Assembly: GCF_041914405.1 (NCBI RefSeq)
Contig: NZ_JAYSDK010000001.1
Location: forward strand, 124,001 to 188,000
Length of the DNA: 64,000 nucleotides
Origin: Zoogloea sp041914405
GTDB lineage: Bacteria; Pseudomonadota; Gammaproteobacteria; Burkholderiales; Rhodocyclaceae
Direction of reading: 5' to 3'
The notes beneath the pieces are model-generated. The model was not told the DNA's origin. It saw nothing but the letters and a program-made list of their open reading frames with translations, and searched no databases. A program made the position numbers and the translations under genes. Positions 34,450 through 42,647 of the stretch are shown here, piece by piece. Each line of letters opens with the position of its first letter. Position 1 is the first letter of the stretch.

Positions 34450-34779
34450 TCAGGCCGTCACCGGCATGTCGACGGACACCTCGATGCGCCCGTCCACCAC
34501 CCGCAGCGCGTAGGTGCGCAGCGGCACGCGGCCCATCTGGCCTTTGCCGCAACCGGTGCGCACGTCGAACATCACACCGTGCAGCGGGCAGGCGATCAGG
34601 CCGTTGCGGATGCGCCCGCCTTCGAGGGGCGAATCCTGGTGGGTGCAGCGGTTCTGCACCGCGAAGAACTCGCCGGCGGAATTGCCGACCAGGATGTTGT
34701 GGCCGTCGATCTGTACGGCCTTGCTGGCGCCGGGCGGCAACTCGGCGGCATCCAGCACGGAATGGAATGCGTTGTTCAT
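34450..34779 (-). CDS. Rieske-type [2Fe-2S] ferredoxin
   Basis: The protein has 109 residues and is a stand-alone Rieske domain with CTHQDSPL then CPLHGVMFD as cluster ligands. This is the standard electron carrier of multi-component ring oxygenases. The ATG at 34779 is chosen because the fold starts there; the longer frame overlaps the upstream SnoaL gene. It directly precedes two Rieske oxygenases and is the only ferredoxin in the window. No ferredoxin reductase is present, so the reductase must be encoded elsewhere. Confidence 0.92.
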   Translation of the reverse strand: MNNAFHSVLDAAELPPGASKAVQIDGHNILVGNSAGEFFAVQNRCTHQDSPLEGGRIRNGLIACPLHGVMFDVRTGCGKGQMGRVPLRTYALRVVDGRIEVSVDMPVTA

Positions 34780-34807
34780 GATTGATCTCCAGGCCGGTCG
34801 CCGACGC

Positions 34808-35335
34808 TCATGATTTGAAGAAGGTGTAGGACACGTCGTCCGCGCCGGGCCGGCCGCGGGCCGCCAGCGCACCGATGCCGGCATCCCAGACCGCGCTGCC
34901 GGGCTGGCTGGACATCCAGTCCACAACGAACAGGCGCCGCGTGAATTTCCATACCCCGTCGCGCCGCGCGTACGTGTCCAGGTAGCGGCCACCGACCATG
35001 TGGTCGGTCTTCGTGCCATCCTCGGCGACCGCCACGCTCACGCCGATCACATAGCTGCGGCCGGTGGCCTGGTCGCCGTCCACCTCGAAGCGCTCGTTGG
35101 AGGCGAAGTGATAGCTGATCTCCACCGCCGGGTTCGGCGCGCTGATGACCTCGGCGAACTGCCGGCCAGTGCCCTTGAACAGTCCGAAATCGATCTCCGA
35201 GTCTGGCCACCACAGGGTTTCCAGCAGCGCGCGGTCGCGGCGATCCACGCCTTCGGCGTAGCGCACGTTCAGATCGTGCAGATCCTGCCTGGCCTGCAGC
35301 TCGGCCACGGCCCGTTCCAGTTGTTCGATGTTCAT
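34808..35335 (-). CDS. SnoaL/NTF2-fold protein
   Basis: The protein has 175 residues. It contains LQARQDLHDLNVRYAEGVDRRDRALLETLWWPDSEIDFG and GGRYLDTYARRDGVWKFTRRLFVVDW, a SnoaL_4 signature. GAGGAAC precedes the ATG at 35335; an alternative ATG at 35347 would overlap the upstream SDR stop as ATGA. It lies between SDR and ferredoxin genes. It is a paralogue of the proteins at 29503 and 37684; each copy accompanies an SDR, so a dehydratase or isomerase step is a fair guess. Confidence 0.8.
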   Translation of the reverse strand: MNIEQLERAVAELQARQDLHDLNVRYAEGVDRRDRALLETLWWPDSEIDFGLFKGTGRQFAEVISAPNPAVEISYHFASNERFEVDGDQATGRSYVIGVSVAVAEDGTKTDHMVGGRYLDTYARRDGVWKFTRRLFVVDWMSSQPGSAVWDAGIGALAARGRPGADDVSYTFFKS

Positions 35336-35343
35336 GTCGTTCC

Positions 35344-36129
35344 TCATGCGCCTTCGCCGGCGGGATAGGGTTTGGCCAGCACGCCGCCATCCACGTACAT
35401 CTGGTGGCCGGTCATGAAGCTCGCCTCGTCACTGGCCAGGAAGGCCACCGCGGCGGCGATCTCGGCCACCTCGGCAATCCGGTTGAGGGGCTGCATGCCG
35501 GCATAGATGGCTTCGAGCCGGGCCGGATCATCAGAGGCGTCGAGATACTGCTGGAGGTTGGGCGTGCGCGTGGCGGCGGGGTGCACCGAGTTGCAGCGGA
35601 TCTTGTAGCCCTGCTCGCCGCAGTGCAGCGCGACGGTCTTGGTGACCGCGTCCTGGGCGGCCTTGGCGGCGCCGTAGGCGACGAACAGCGGCCCCGGGCG
35701 GATGCTCTCCACGGACGACACGTTGACGATGGCCCCGCCACCGCGCTTCTTCATGCTCGCCACGCCGTACTTGCAGCCGAGGAAAGTGCCTTCGCCATGC
35801 ACGCGCATGTGCTTGCGCCAGTCGTCCAGCGTGGCGGCCTCGATATGGGCCGGGAAGGAGATGCCGGCGTTGTTCACCAGGATGTCGAGGCCACCCCAGC
35901 GCCGCTCCACCTCGGCGATGGCGGCCTGCCAGGCGGCCTCCTCGCGCACGTCGAGGGACAGGTAGGCCGCACGCGGGCCCAGCTCGTCGGCCAGTGCAGC
36001 GCCCGCGGCGTCGTTGATGTCGGTGAGCATCACCGTCGCCCCGTCGGCAATCAAACGACGGGCGATGCCGGCGCCGATGCCGGACGCAGCGCCGGTGACC
36101 AGGGCCACCTTGTCATGCAATTTATTCAT
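35344..36129 (-). CDS. SDR dehydrogenase
   Basis: The protein has 261 residues. It has TGAASGIG, NNAG, active site S...YGAAK, and ends DGGVLAKPYPAGEGA. The ATG at 36129 is chosen because GGGAGGAAAGC precedes it; six further residues to 36147 are possible. It lies 18 bp after the Rieske gene at 36148. It is probably the dehydrogenase acting on that oxygenase's product. Confidence 0.9.
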   Translation of the reverse strand: MNKLHDKVALVTGAASGIGAGIARRLIADGATVMLTDINDAAGAALADELGPRAAYLSLDVREEAAWQAAIAEVERRWGGLDILVNNAGISFPAHIEAATLDDWRKHMRVHGEGTFLGCKYGVASMKKRGGGAIVNVSSVESIRPGPLFVAYGAAKAAQDAVTKTVALHCGEQGYKIRCNSVHPAATRTPNLQQYLDASDDPARLEAIYAGMQPLNRIAEVAEIAAAVAFLASDEASFMTGHQMYVDGGVLAKPYPAGEGA

Positions 36130-36147
36130 GCTTTCCTCCCGATTCAT

Positions 36148-37548
36148 TCATTTTTTGCCGAGAAATTTGTCCAGCGTCTGGTGCAGCTGGCGCAGGCGCA
36201 CTTCTTGGTAATTACCGAGGGTCTGGCCCGGCTTGGTGCTGGACTTGAAGCCGCGCTGCTGGCCGCCGAGATTGCCGGTGTCCTGGTCGTAGATCGTCGC
36301 CAGGCCGGGGTCGAAGCCCGGCACTTCGTGGAAGGACTGCTCGAAATCCAGCTCGATGACCTCCGCCGGGTCCGACCGGACGCCGGAATCGGGCACCGGC
36401 TGCAGGAACAGCAGATCGAAAATGCAGGAATCCGGGTCGTCGCCGTTGGGGCGGAAGCGATAGACCATCGGGAACAGCAGCGAAGGGAACAGACAGGTGT
36501 TGGGAAACAGGCAGTACTCGATGGCGTCGATGGTCTCGGACACGCTGAGGTGGGAGAAATCCTTGCCGTAGGCCTTGCCGAAGAGCTGCTGCAGGTGCTG
36601 CGCGAAGACCTGGCGGGCGGTGCCACCGGGGGGCACGCGGAGCCGGGTGTCCTCATCGGCGATGCCTTCCACGACGCCCTCGCCGAGCAGCGCGTCGAGC
36701 AGTTGCTGCTGGGTGAACGTCTCCTTCAGGTGCGGACTCGGATAACCCACCAGGTGCACGAAGCGCGACACGCTGTCGCCGTAGATGTCGTACTGGCTGT
36801 TGGCGTCACCCACCGTCAGGACGCCCTGCGGATGGGTCTCCAGCACGTGGTAGGACTCCAGGAAGGCTTCCAGGCAGGCCTTCCAGTTGGCCGGCAGCAG
36901 CTTGCGCACGTGGCGGGCGGTGAACTTGGCGCCCAGGTCCCAGTTGGCGAAGTGCTCCGGCAGCACGCCCAGGTGCTCGGCCAGCGGCGGCGCGTCCTGG
37001 TCGAAGTTGATGAAGACGAAGCCGCCCCAGGTGTCCACCTTCAGCGCCGGCAGGTGGAAGTCCTCATCGCGGATGTGCGGAAAATCCCAGCGGCAGGGTA
37101 CGTCGCTGAGCGCGCCGTCCAGCGTCCAGGTGAAGCCGTGAAAGGGACAGCGCAGGTTCTTCGAGCGCCCGGCCGAGCCGGCCGGCTTGAGCTGCGTGCC
37201 GCGGTGCAGGCAGGCGTTGGGATAGGCCTTGATCGCCCCACTCTCGGTGCGCACGATGATCACCGACTTGTCGGTGATCTCATAGACGAAATAGTCGCCG
37301 GGGCCGGGGATGTCGTCTTCCCGGCAGGCCCACTGCCACACCTTGGTCCACAGCTTGTCCTTTTCCAGCTGGTGGAAGGCGCGGGACGTGTAGCGGGCGT
37401 AGGCGATGTCGGCGTCGCCGAGAAACTGGTAGCTCGGCTCGGTGAGATGGGCCGGCGGCTGGTCGCCGTCGGCGCGGATGATTTCGGCGGTGCTCGGCCC
37501 CGGGCAGCGGGCGGCACCAGGCGGCAGGATTTCGGCCGGGTGATTCAT
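36148..37548 (-). CDS. Rieske oxygenase alpha subunit, paralogue C, first gene of the large operon
   Basis: The protein has 466 residues. It shares PPGAARCPGPS with paralogues A and B. The Rieske motif is CLHRGTQL then CPFHGFTW, and the catalytic region is NWKACLEAFLESYHVLETH. A strong GGAGGAGC lies before the ATG at 37548; the in-frame extension to 37596 is rejected. A conserved operator at 37636 sits upstream, so this is the likely first gene of a 12-gene unit running to the terminator at 27612. It is more distant from A and B than those are from each other. Confidence 0.92.
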   Translation of the reverse strand: MNHPAEILPPGAARCPGPSTAEIIRADGDQPPAHLTEPSYQFLGDADIAYARYTSRAFHQLEKDKLWTKVWQWACREDDIPGPGDYFVYEITDKSVIIVRTESGAIKAYPNACLHRGTQLKPAGSAGRSKNLRCPFHGFTWTLDGALSDVPCRWDFPHIRDEDFHLPALKVDTWGGFVFINFDQDAPPLAEHLGVLPEHFANWDLGAKFTARHVRKLLPANWKACLEAFLESYHVLETHPQGVLTVGDANSQYDIYGDSVSRFVHLVGYPSPHLKETFTQQQLLDALLGEGVVEGIADEDTRLRVPPGGTARQVFAQHLQQLFGKAYGKDFSHLSVSETIDAIEYCLFPNTCLFPSLLFPMVYRFRPNGDDPDSCIFDLLFLQPVPDSGVRSDPAEVIELDFEQSFHEVPGFDPGLATIYDQDTGNLGGQQRGFKSSTKPGQTLGNYQEVRLRQLHQTLDKFLGKK

Positions 37549-37635
37549 GGGTGGTGCTCCTCCTTGATGCGTCACGCGCTGTGCCGTTCGGCGCAACGCG
37601 CTTCCGATGCCACCGAGGCGGCAGATTAACGCATT

Positions 37636-37657
37636 ACAAACAGATTGGTCTGTCTTT
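37636..37657. promoter_or_regulatory. operator-like 22-bp palindrome, site 4
   Basis: The left arm ACAAAC is exact and the right arm GTCTTT is weaker. The inner part ACAGATTGGTCTGT is itself symmetric and TetR-operator-like. It lies 88 bp upstream of the Rieske gene that heads the 12-gene operon, just past the stop of the preceding SnoaL gene. Confidence 0.5.
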
Positions 37658-37683
37658 TATATTGTGCAATGCGGTAGCCGGCC

Positions 37684-38190
37684 TCAGCCCAGCTCACCGC
37701 GGGCAGCCAGGTGCAGCGCCGGCTGGTCCTTCAGGAAGGCGTCGGCGGCCGCGTCGGTGCGGGCCCAGTCGACGATCTCCTTGCGGCGGGCGATCTTCCA
37801 GCCCTGGCCACGGTCTTCGTACTCGTCGTGGTAGCGGCCGGCGACGAAGAGGTCCTTCTTCTCACCGTTCTCGGTGATGCGGTGGTGGGCGATGAAATAC
37901 ACCTCGCCCTTCGCCTTGCGGCCGTCCAGCGTGATGCTGACCTGGCCGATCAGATGCTGGCTGGCGTCACAGGCGGCCAGGAAGCCCTGCGCGAAGTCGA
38001 TGAACTCCGCCGCCGGACCGGCGAACAGGCCGCAATCCACCCACGCGTCGGGATGGAAGGCCAGGCGCTGGGTTGGCGGCAGCAGGCGGTCCTGGCCGCG
38101 CATGTAGTTGTTGAGGGCCTGGTGGATGTCGCGGCGGGCCGCCAGGTCGGCCACCTCGGCGCGCAGTTGCTGCAGTTCGCTGTCGTTCAT
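37684..38190 (-). CDS. SnoaL/NTF2-fold protein
   Basis: The protein has 168 residues. A coiled N-terminal helix (ELQQLRAEVADLAARRDIHQALNNYMRGQDR) precedes the SnoaL region with AGRYHDEYEDRGQGWKIARRKEIVDW. Its ATG overlaps the stop of the upstream SDR gene as ATGA. It is the last gene of the DUF1302 - DUF1329 - SDR - SnoaL unit. It is related to the copies at 29503 and 34808. Function not assignable beyond the fold. Confidence 0.8.
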   Translation of the reverse strand: MNDSELQQLRAEVADLAARRDIHQALNNYMRGQDRLLPPTQRLAFHPDAWVDCGLFAGPAAEFIDFAQGFLAACDASQHLIGQVSITLDGRKAKGEVYFIAHHRITENGEKKDLFVAGRYHDEYEDRGQGWKIARRKEIVDWARTDAAADAFLKDQPALHLAARGELG

Positions 38191-38933
38191 CGGATCGTTT
38201 CCCCGTTGTCGATGACCACCGAGGTACCGGTGATGTGGCGGGATTCGTCGGAGGCCAGGAAGACCACCAGGTTGCCCACGTCCTCGGGCTTGCCCTGGCC
38301 GTGGTTGTGGATCTGCTCGAGGCCGGCCGCGGCGTCGTCGAGGGACGCCAGCGCGGCGGCGGTCATTGGCGTGTCGTGGGCGCCGGGCAGGATCACGTTG
38401 CAGCGGATACCGTAGCCCTGCTCCTGGCAATGCACGGCGATGCTGCGGGTCATGGCCAGGATCGCGCCCTTCGCGGCGGTGTAGGCGATGATCGGGCTGA
38501 TGCCCTTCAGCGCGGCCACCGAGGCGATGTTGACGATGGAGCCGCCGCCGCTCCTGGCCATCGCCGGGATCGCGTGCTTGCAGCCGAGGAAGGTGCCCTC
38601 GGCCATCACCGCGTTCAGGAAACGGAAATCCTCCAGGGTCGTGTCTTCGACGCTGCCGAAGCGCACCAGGCCAGCGTTGTTCACCAGCACGTCGAGGCGC
38701 CCGAAGCGCTCGACGGTAGCCGCCACCACAGCCTGCCAGTCGGCTTCGCTGCGCGTGTCGTGGCGGATGAAGAACGCGCCTTCGATACGCTTTGCCACCG
38801 CCTCGCCTTGCTCGGCGTTGATGTCGGTGAGCACCACCCGCGCGCCCTCGGCGGCCAGCAGGCGCGCATCGGCGGCCCCCAGCCCCGACGCGGCACCGGT
38901 GACGATGGCCACCTTGCCTTGCAGTCTGTTCAT
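38187..38933 (-). CDS. SDR dehydrogenase
   Basis: The protein has 248 residues. It has TGAASGLG, NNAG, active site S...YTAAK, and ends VVIDNGETIR. It closely resembles the SDR at 54941 in several stretches (AKGAILAMT, EQGYGIRCNVILPG, DESRHITG), so the two look like paralogues in separate operons. It is cotranscribed with the SnoaL gene (4-bp overlap) and separated from the DUF1329 gene by a strong hairpin. Confidence 0.9.
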   Translation of the reverse strand: MNRLQGKVAIVTGAASGLGAADARLLAAEGARVVLTDINAEQGEAVAKRIEGAFFIRHDTRSEADWQAVVAATVERFGRLDVLVNNAGLVRFGSVEDTTLEDFRFLNAVMAEGTFLGCKHAIPAMARSGGGSIVNIASVAALKGISPIIAYTAAKGAILAMTRSIAVHCQEQGYGIRCNVILPGAHDTPMTAAALASLDDAAAGLEQIHNHGQGKPEDVGNLVVFLASDESRHITGTSVVIDNGETIR

Positions 38934-38954
38934 GTAACCCTCCTGATGAAAGCC

Positions 38955-38991
38955 GCCGGCCCGGCCCGCCGGGAAGGCAGGCCGGGCCGGC
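38955..38991 (-). terminator. GC-rich intergenic hairpin after DUF1329 gene
   Basis: A perfect 12-bp stem GCCGGCCCGGCC/GGCCGGGCCGGC lies in the 64-bp gap between the DUF1329 and SDR genes. On the minus strand only TTTCAT follows. It may partly terminate transcription, giving more DUF1302/DUF1329 than SDR message. Confidence 0.55.
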
Positions 38992-38997
38992 GTCGGG

Positions 38998-40383
38998 TCA
39001 GCGCACGCCTTCCTGGGCGATGGCTGCCGAATCGTAGAAGGCCGCCTGCTTGGCCTCCGTCGGCTTGGTGACGACCATCATGCCGCCCTCGGCCGGGGTG
39101 TAGGCCTGGCGCACATAGGCCCCGCTGTTCAGGTCATGCACGACGAACTCGTGGGGGTTGTGGCCGGTGGTCTCGTAGAAGGGGTAGTAGTTGATCTGCG
39201 AGACGCGGAAGATCTTGCCGGCATCGTCATAGTTGTCAGCCATGCCGACCGCCGGAATGTCCTCGTCCCAGTAGATCGTGCGGCGCGGGTAGATGTGGCG
39301 CTTGCCTTCCTTCAGCGTGGCTTCCACCACCCACACCCGGTGCAGCTCCCAACGCACACAATCGGGGTTGAGGTGATTGGGCGTGAACACCTTCTCGCTG
39401 GGGCACAGCTTCTCGTCGTGCAGCTTGAAGGTGTTGTAGGGGATGAAGATCTCCTTCTTGCCCACCAGCTTGTAGTTGTAGCGGTCCTGCGCGCCGTAGA
39501 AGACCTGGGTGTCATCCACGGTGCCGACGCCGCCGCCGGCCGGGCTGGGGGTGTCGTAGGCCACGTCCGGCGACAGCTTCACGCGGCGCTGGCCGGGCAG
39601 GTAGGTCCAGGCGCGGCGGCCGACGTTGAGCATGTCCACCGAATCGTGCAGCACCAGTTTCTCGCCGGCCTTGCGCGCCGGGCCTGTCCAGTCAACGCGG
39701 CCGTATTCGAGGATGTCATCCGACGAGATCGGCTTGCTGCGGCCCGGCTCGTAGTGGGGATAAGTCTGCCAGTAAGCGAAGGAGCCGGTCTCCACGCGAC
39801 GGCCGCTGCGGTCCACCAGCGTCGAGGTCTGGCCCGGCGACTGGTAGGCGTACTGGTCGTACTTGAGGGTACGGTTCCACATCACCTCGGCGCCGTTCTT
39901 GGGGATCGGGAAGGGCACGCCGCCGAAGCAGGTGCCGGCCAACTGCAGCAGGTTGGGCGCGAGCGCGCAGCTGGCGGCGTTCTTCAGCGTGTTGTCGATG
40001 ACGTACTTGGGGTACTTGGCGGTGCGATGGCTCGGATAGACGTCGATGCGGAAGGTGGCGTACTTCTTCAGCATCTCCTTCTGGCCGGCGGTCAGCTTGT
40101 CCTCGTACTTGGCCATGTTGGCGGCGGTGATCGAGAACAGCGGCTTTTCATTGGCGAAGGGGTCGGGCCGGTACTGCGGCTTCTTCGGGTCGTAGCTGGG
40201 CGGCGGCTCGATGCCGCCGGTGTAGGCGGGAATGCTGCCGTCGGCGTTGCCGGCCTTGATGGCGCCCCACGGCGTGAGGGTGGTGCCAAGCTGCTTGATT
40301 TCCTCCGGCGTCAGCGCGGCGCCGGCGATGCCCGATGCGCCGAGGGCCAGCATCAGGGTGAGAGTCTTTACGTAAGTATTCAT
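38998..40383 (-). CDS. DUF1329 outer-membrane/periplasmic protein, copy 1
   Basis: The protein has 461 residues. An N-terminal signal peptide (TLTLMLALGASGIAGAA) is followed by LTPEEIKQLGTTLTPWGAIKAGNADGSIPAYTGG, which is diagnostic of DUF1329. The family has a LolB-like fold and regularly accompanies DUF1302 outer-membrane proteins in clusters for steroids, terpenes and other hydrophobic compounds. It lies 22 bp after the DUF1302 gene. It is homologous to the copy at 59463 along its whole length. A role in moving a hydrophobic substrate or lipid through the periplasm is inferred. Confidence 0.9.
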   Translation of the reverse strand: MNTYVKTLTLMLALGASGIAGAALTPEEIKQLGTTLTPWGAIKAGNADGSIPAYTGGIEPPPSYDPKKPQYRPDPFANEKPLFSITAANMAKYEDKLTAGQKEMLKKYATFRIDVYPSHRTAKYPKYVIDNTLKNAASCALAPNLLQLAGTCFGGVPFPIPKNGAEVMWNRTLKYDQYAYQSPGQTSTLVDRSGRRVETGSFAYWQTYPHYEPGRSKPISSDDILEYGRVDWTGPARKAGEKLVLHDSVDMLNVGRRAWTYLPGQRRVKLSPDVAYDTPSPAGGGVGTVDDTQVFYGAQDRYNYKLVGKKEIFIPYNTFKLHDEKLCPSEKVFTPNHLNPDCVRWELHRVWVVEATLKEGKRHIYPRRTIYWDEDIPAVGMADNYDDAGKIFRVSQINYYPFYETTGHNPHEFVVHDLNSGAYVRQAYTPAEGGMMVVTKPTEAKQAAFYDSAAIAQEGVR

Positions 40384-40405
40384 GGGGATGAGCTCTTTCC
40401 TTGGA

Positions 40406-42061
40406 TCAGAAGGTAGCCTTGACGGTCAGGGAGACCCAGCCGCGGTCGCGCAGGACGCCGCTGCCGTTGGTGCCCTGCCACACTTCGCTGGCGACGCCGG
40501 GCACGGCGACCGGGTTGGCGCCCATGCTGTAGCCGCCGAAGTAGTCGTTGTAGGAGAGGTTCACGGTGTACTTGGAGAAGATGTCGAGGCCGACACCCAG
40601 GCTCCACGCACCGGAGTTCTCGCCCGGTCCGAGCGGCACCGGGGAATTACCCTTGAGGCCGCGGCTGTAGTTGATCGGCAGGGTCACGTCGACGCCGGGC
40701 AGAACCTGGAACCAGGTCGGCGTGAAGGCCACGTTGAAGCCCCAGGCGTCGTTGGTCGCGCAGCCGGAGCGGATGCCGGTGGTGCAGCCGTAGTCCTTGT
40801 GCTTGAAGAAAGCCGCGGTGTCGCCATTCACGTCGTCGAGACGCACGTAGTTCAACTCGACCGTCAGCGGCGCCGAGTCATACAGCGGCGTCTTGCCGAA
40901 GTAGGCGATCACGTTGGCCAGCGCGTGCCAGGTGTTGCCGAGGGCCAGGCCGGCGCCGTTGGAGGCCAGCGCCGTGCCTTCGCGCCGCGATGCCTCGGCG
41001 CCGAAGGACACCGAGCCGATCTGCTTCGACAGGCTGAGGCCGTAGAGCTTCACGTCCTTGGCGTAGGCGTTGTACATGTAGTCCGGGCCACCCACCATGG
41101 TCGGGTAACGGTCGTCGAAGCGGCGGTAATAGACGCCCACGTCGCCACCGATCAGCTCCGAGCGGATCTTGCTCATCACGCCCCAGCTGCCGGTGTTGCC
41201 GGGCTTGCGGTTGGGGCCGGTGGACAGGTCGCCGACGACCGGATAGCCGAGGTAGCTGGTGCCGCCGAGGAAGCTCAGATCGGCGCCGCCCAGGTAGGTG
41301 CCGCCTTCCGGCAGGCGGTGCGGGTCCCACTGCAGGTAGTAGTTGGCGGCGACGCTGATGTTCTTGGTCAGCTGGGCCCCCATCGACACCTGGTTCTGCG
41401 GCAGGAACAGCTCCTTCGCTTCGATGCCGGGCGTGGAGGTCGCCTTGCGCAGGTCCAGCGGGCCTTGGCCGTAGGCGATGCTGTTGGCGAAGGTGAACAG
41501 GGACTCGCCCCAATACACGTTGTGGCGACCGACGCGCAGGTTGATCGGCACCTCGGCGACTTCCACGCGGGTGAAGGCGAAGGCGTCGAGCAGCTCGCCG
41601 GAGCCCTTGTACCAGCGCTCCACGTGCTTGGTGAAACTGTTGTTCGGATAGGCGGTACCCAGCCCGGCCGCCTGGTAGGCCGGATTGCCATGCACGCGGC
41701 TGGTGTAGGCGAAGTCGTTCCACGCCGTCGCGGACACGCGGAAGCCGTGGTGTTCCTTGTAGATGAAGTCGAATTCCGACAGCAGGTCCACCCGGTTGGT
41801 CACCAGGTCACCGGTGTTCCAGCCATAGTTGGTGGCCTGGGACACCCAGTTGTCGCCGAGCTTGTTGTCGCGCCCCTCGGCACGCCAGCCGGCGTTGTAC
41901 TTCAGCGTGTTGTCCCAGCGGATCTTCACGTCCGGGTTACCGGCATCGATCTCGAAAGCGCCGGCCTGCATGCTCGCCATGAGCAACGCGGTCCCGCCGA
42001 CGAGGTTCAGCGCGATGCCCCCTGCACGGGCGGCACGCGATTTTCTCTTGTTTTTGTGCAC
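40406..42061 (-). CDS. DUF1302 outer-membrane beta-barrel protein, copy 1
   Basis: The protein has 551 residues. The start is a GTG at 42061 after AAAGGAGGAGAAC. A signal peptide (LNLVGGTALLMASMQAGAF) precedes FEIDAGNPDVKIRWDNTLKYNAG and NTGDLVTNRVDLLSEFDF, the DUF1302 hallmark. Alternating aromatic strands follow, and the protein ends VSLTVKATF with a terminal Phe typical of barrel proteins. It is probably an outer-membrane channel for the hydrophobic growth substrate. It lies upstream of DUF1329 in the same operon and is paralogous to the copy at 60864. Confidence 0.9.
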   Translation of the reverse strand: MHKNKRKSRAARAGGIALNLVGGTALLMASMQAGAFEIDAGNPDVKIRWDNTLKYNAGWRAEGRDNKLGDNWVSQATNYGWNTGDLVTNRVDLLSEFDFIYKEHHGFRVSATAWNDFAYTSRVHGNPAYQAAGLGTAYPNNSFTKHVERWYKGSGELLDAFAFTRVEVAEVPINLRVGRHNVYWGESLFTFANSIAYGQGPLDLRKATSTPGIEAKELFLPQNQVSMGAQLTKNISVAANYYLQWDPHRLPEGGTYLGGADLSFLGGTSYLGYPVVGDLSTGPNRKPGNTGSWGVMSKIRSELIGGDVGVYYRRFDDRYPTMVGGPDYMYNAYAKDVKLYGLSLSKQIGSVSFGAEASRREGTALASNGAGLALGNTWHALANVIAYFGKTPLYDSAPLTVELNYVRLDDVNGDTAAFFKHKDYGCTTGIRSGCATNDAWGFNVAFTPTWFQVLPGVDVTLPINYSRGLKGNSPVPLGPGENSGAWSLGVGLDIFSKYTVNLSYNDYFGGYSMGANPVAVPGVASEVWQGTNGSGVLRDRGWVSLTVKATF

Positions 42062-42115
42062 TCGTTCTCCTCCTTTGAATGTGGTCGTCCGTGTCTGGCG
42101 AACCACACATTAAAA

Positions 42116-42137
42116 ACAAACAAACATCTTTTTATTT
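42116..42137. promoter_or_regulatory. operator-like site 5 (weak right arm)
   Basis: ACAAAC is present, in fact twice in overlapping register (42116 and 42120), but the right arm reads TTATTT. It lies 55 bp upstream of the DUF1302 GTG start, inside the most A/T-rich stretch of the region, where a promoter is expected. Confidence 0.4.
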
Positions 42138-42465
42138 TGCTTGCGCGGCGACTCCTTTCTTCCCGATGGGAAAGCGACGCCACGACCGGGCGTACCGACC
42201 GACCATGCAGGAAACGGGGAAACGGATAAAGCGGAGTCCCGGCAGTCCGGGAACGGGATGCGTCACCCGCCCGAGGGGCAGGTTCGAAGAAAGGCGCGGA
42301 CAGCGTTGCTGCCCGGGAAAATGAAGCCAAAAGCGTATTGAAGCATCTGACGGACTCCCGCACCGGCTCTCCGGGCCGACAGGCGCAGGGACAGCGGTGA
42401 CGATGAATTCAAGGGTGTCCCCGTTCAGCGGAACGGCGACTGCGCAAAGCTCACGTCAAACAATC

Positions 42466-42487
42466 AAAAACAGTCTTGTTCGTTTTT
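42466..42487. promoter_or_regulatory. operator-like 22-bp palindrome, site 6
   Basis: Arms AAAAAC and GTTTTT are fully symmetric to each other and 10 bp apart. It lies 405 bp upstream of the DUF1302 gene, so it could form a loop with the weaker site at 42116, or serve an unseen upstream promoter. Confidence 0.5.
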
Positions 42488-42584
42488 ATATTACCCTTGG
42501 GAAAAAACCGTTTCAAGCCCGATGTGCAAAAAATATCCCTTGATGCGAGATGGGCGCGGCCGCGATTTCACCATCGCCCGACCT

Positions 42585-42612
42585 GCGGATGTCCCTGCCC
42601 CGGGACATCCGC
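42585..42612 (-). terminator. hairpin after aldehyde dehydrogenase gene
   Basis: A perfect 11-bp stem GCGGATGTCCC/GGGACATCCGC with a 6-nt loop lies 36 bp past the stop. No T-run follows, so rho-dependent or processing roles are also possible. Confidence 0.6.
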
Positions 42613-42647
42613 AACCCCTCCTCAGGCAGCGGCGCGGTAGTCGCTGT

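Larger units (their letters stand above)
42062..42647. other. 585-bp intergenic region with two operator-like sites
   Basis: The region separates the stop of the aldehyde dehydrogenase gene from the DUF1302 gene. It contains an A/T-rich promoter zone at 42107-42140, a second operator-like site at 42466 and a hairpin at 42585. I see no convincing coding region on either strand between them; short frames lack ribosome-binding sites and domain content. Confidence 0.6.

Noticed and set aside
35404..37629. 741-residue plus-strand open frame opposite the SDR and Rieske genes
   Set aside because: It is a GC-bias shadow. It crosses a gene boundary and an operator-containing gap, and has no domain.
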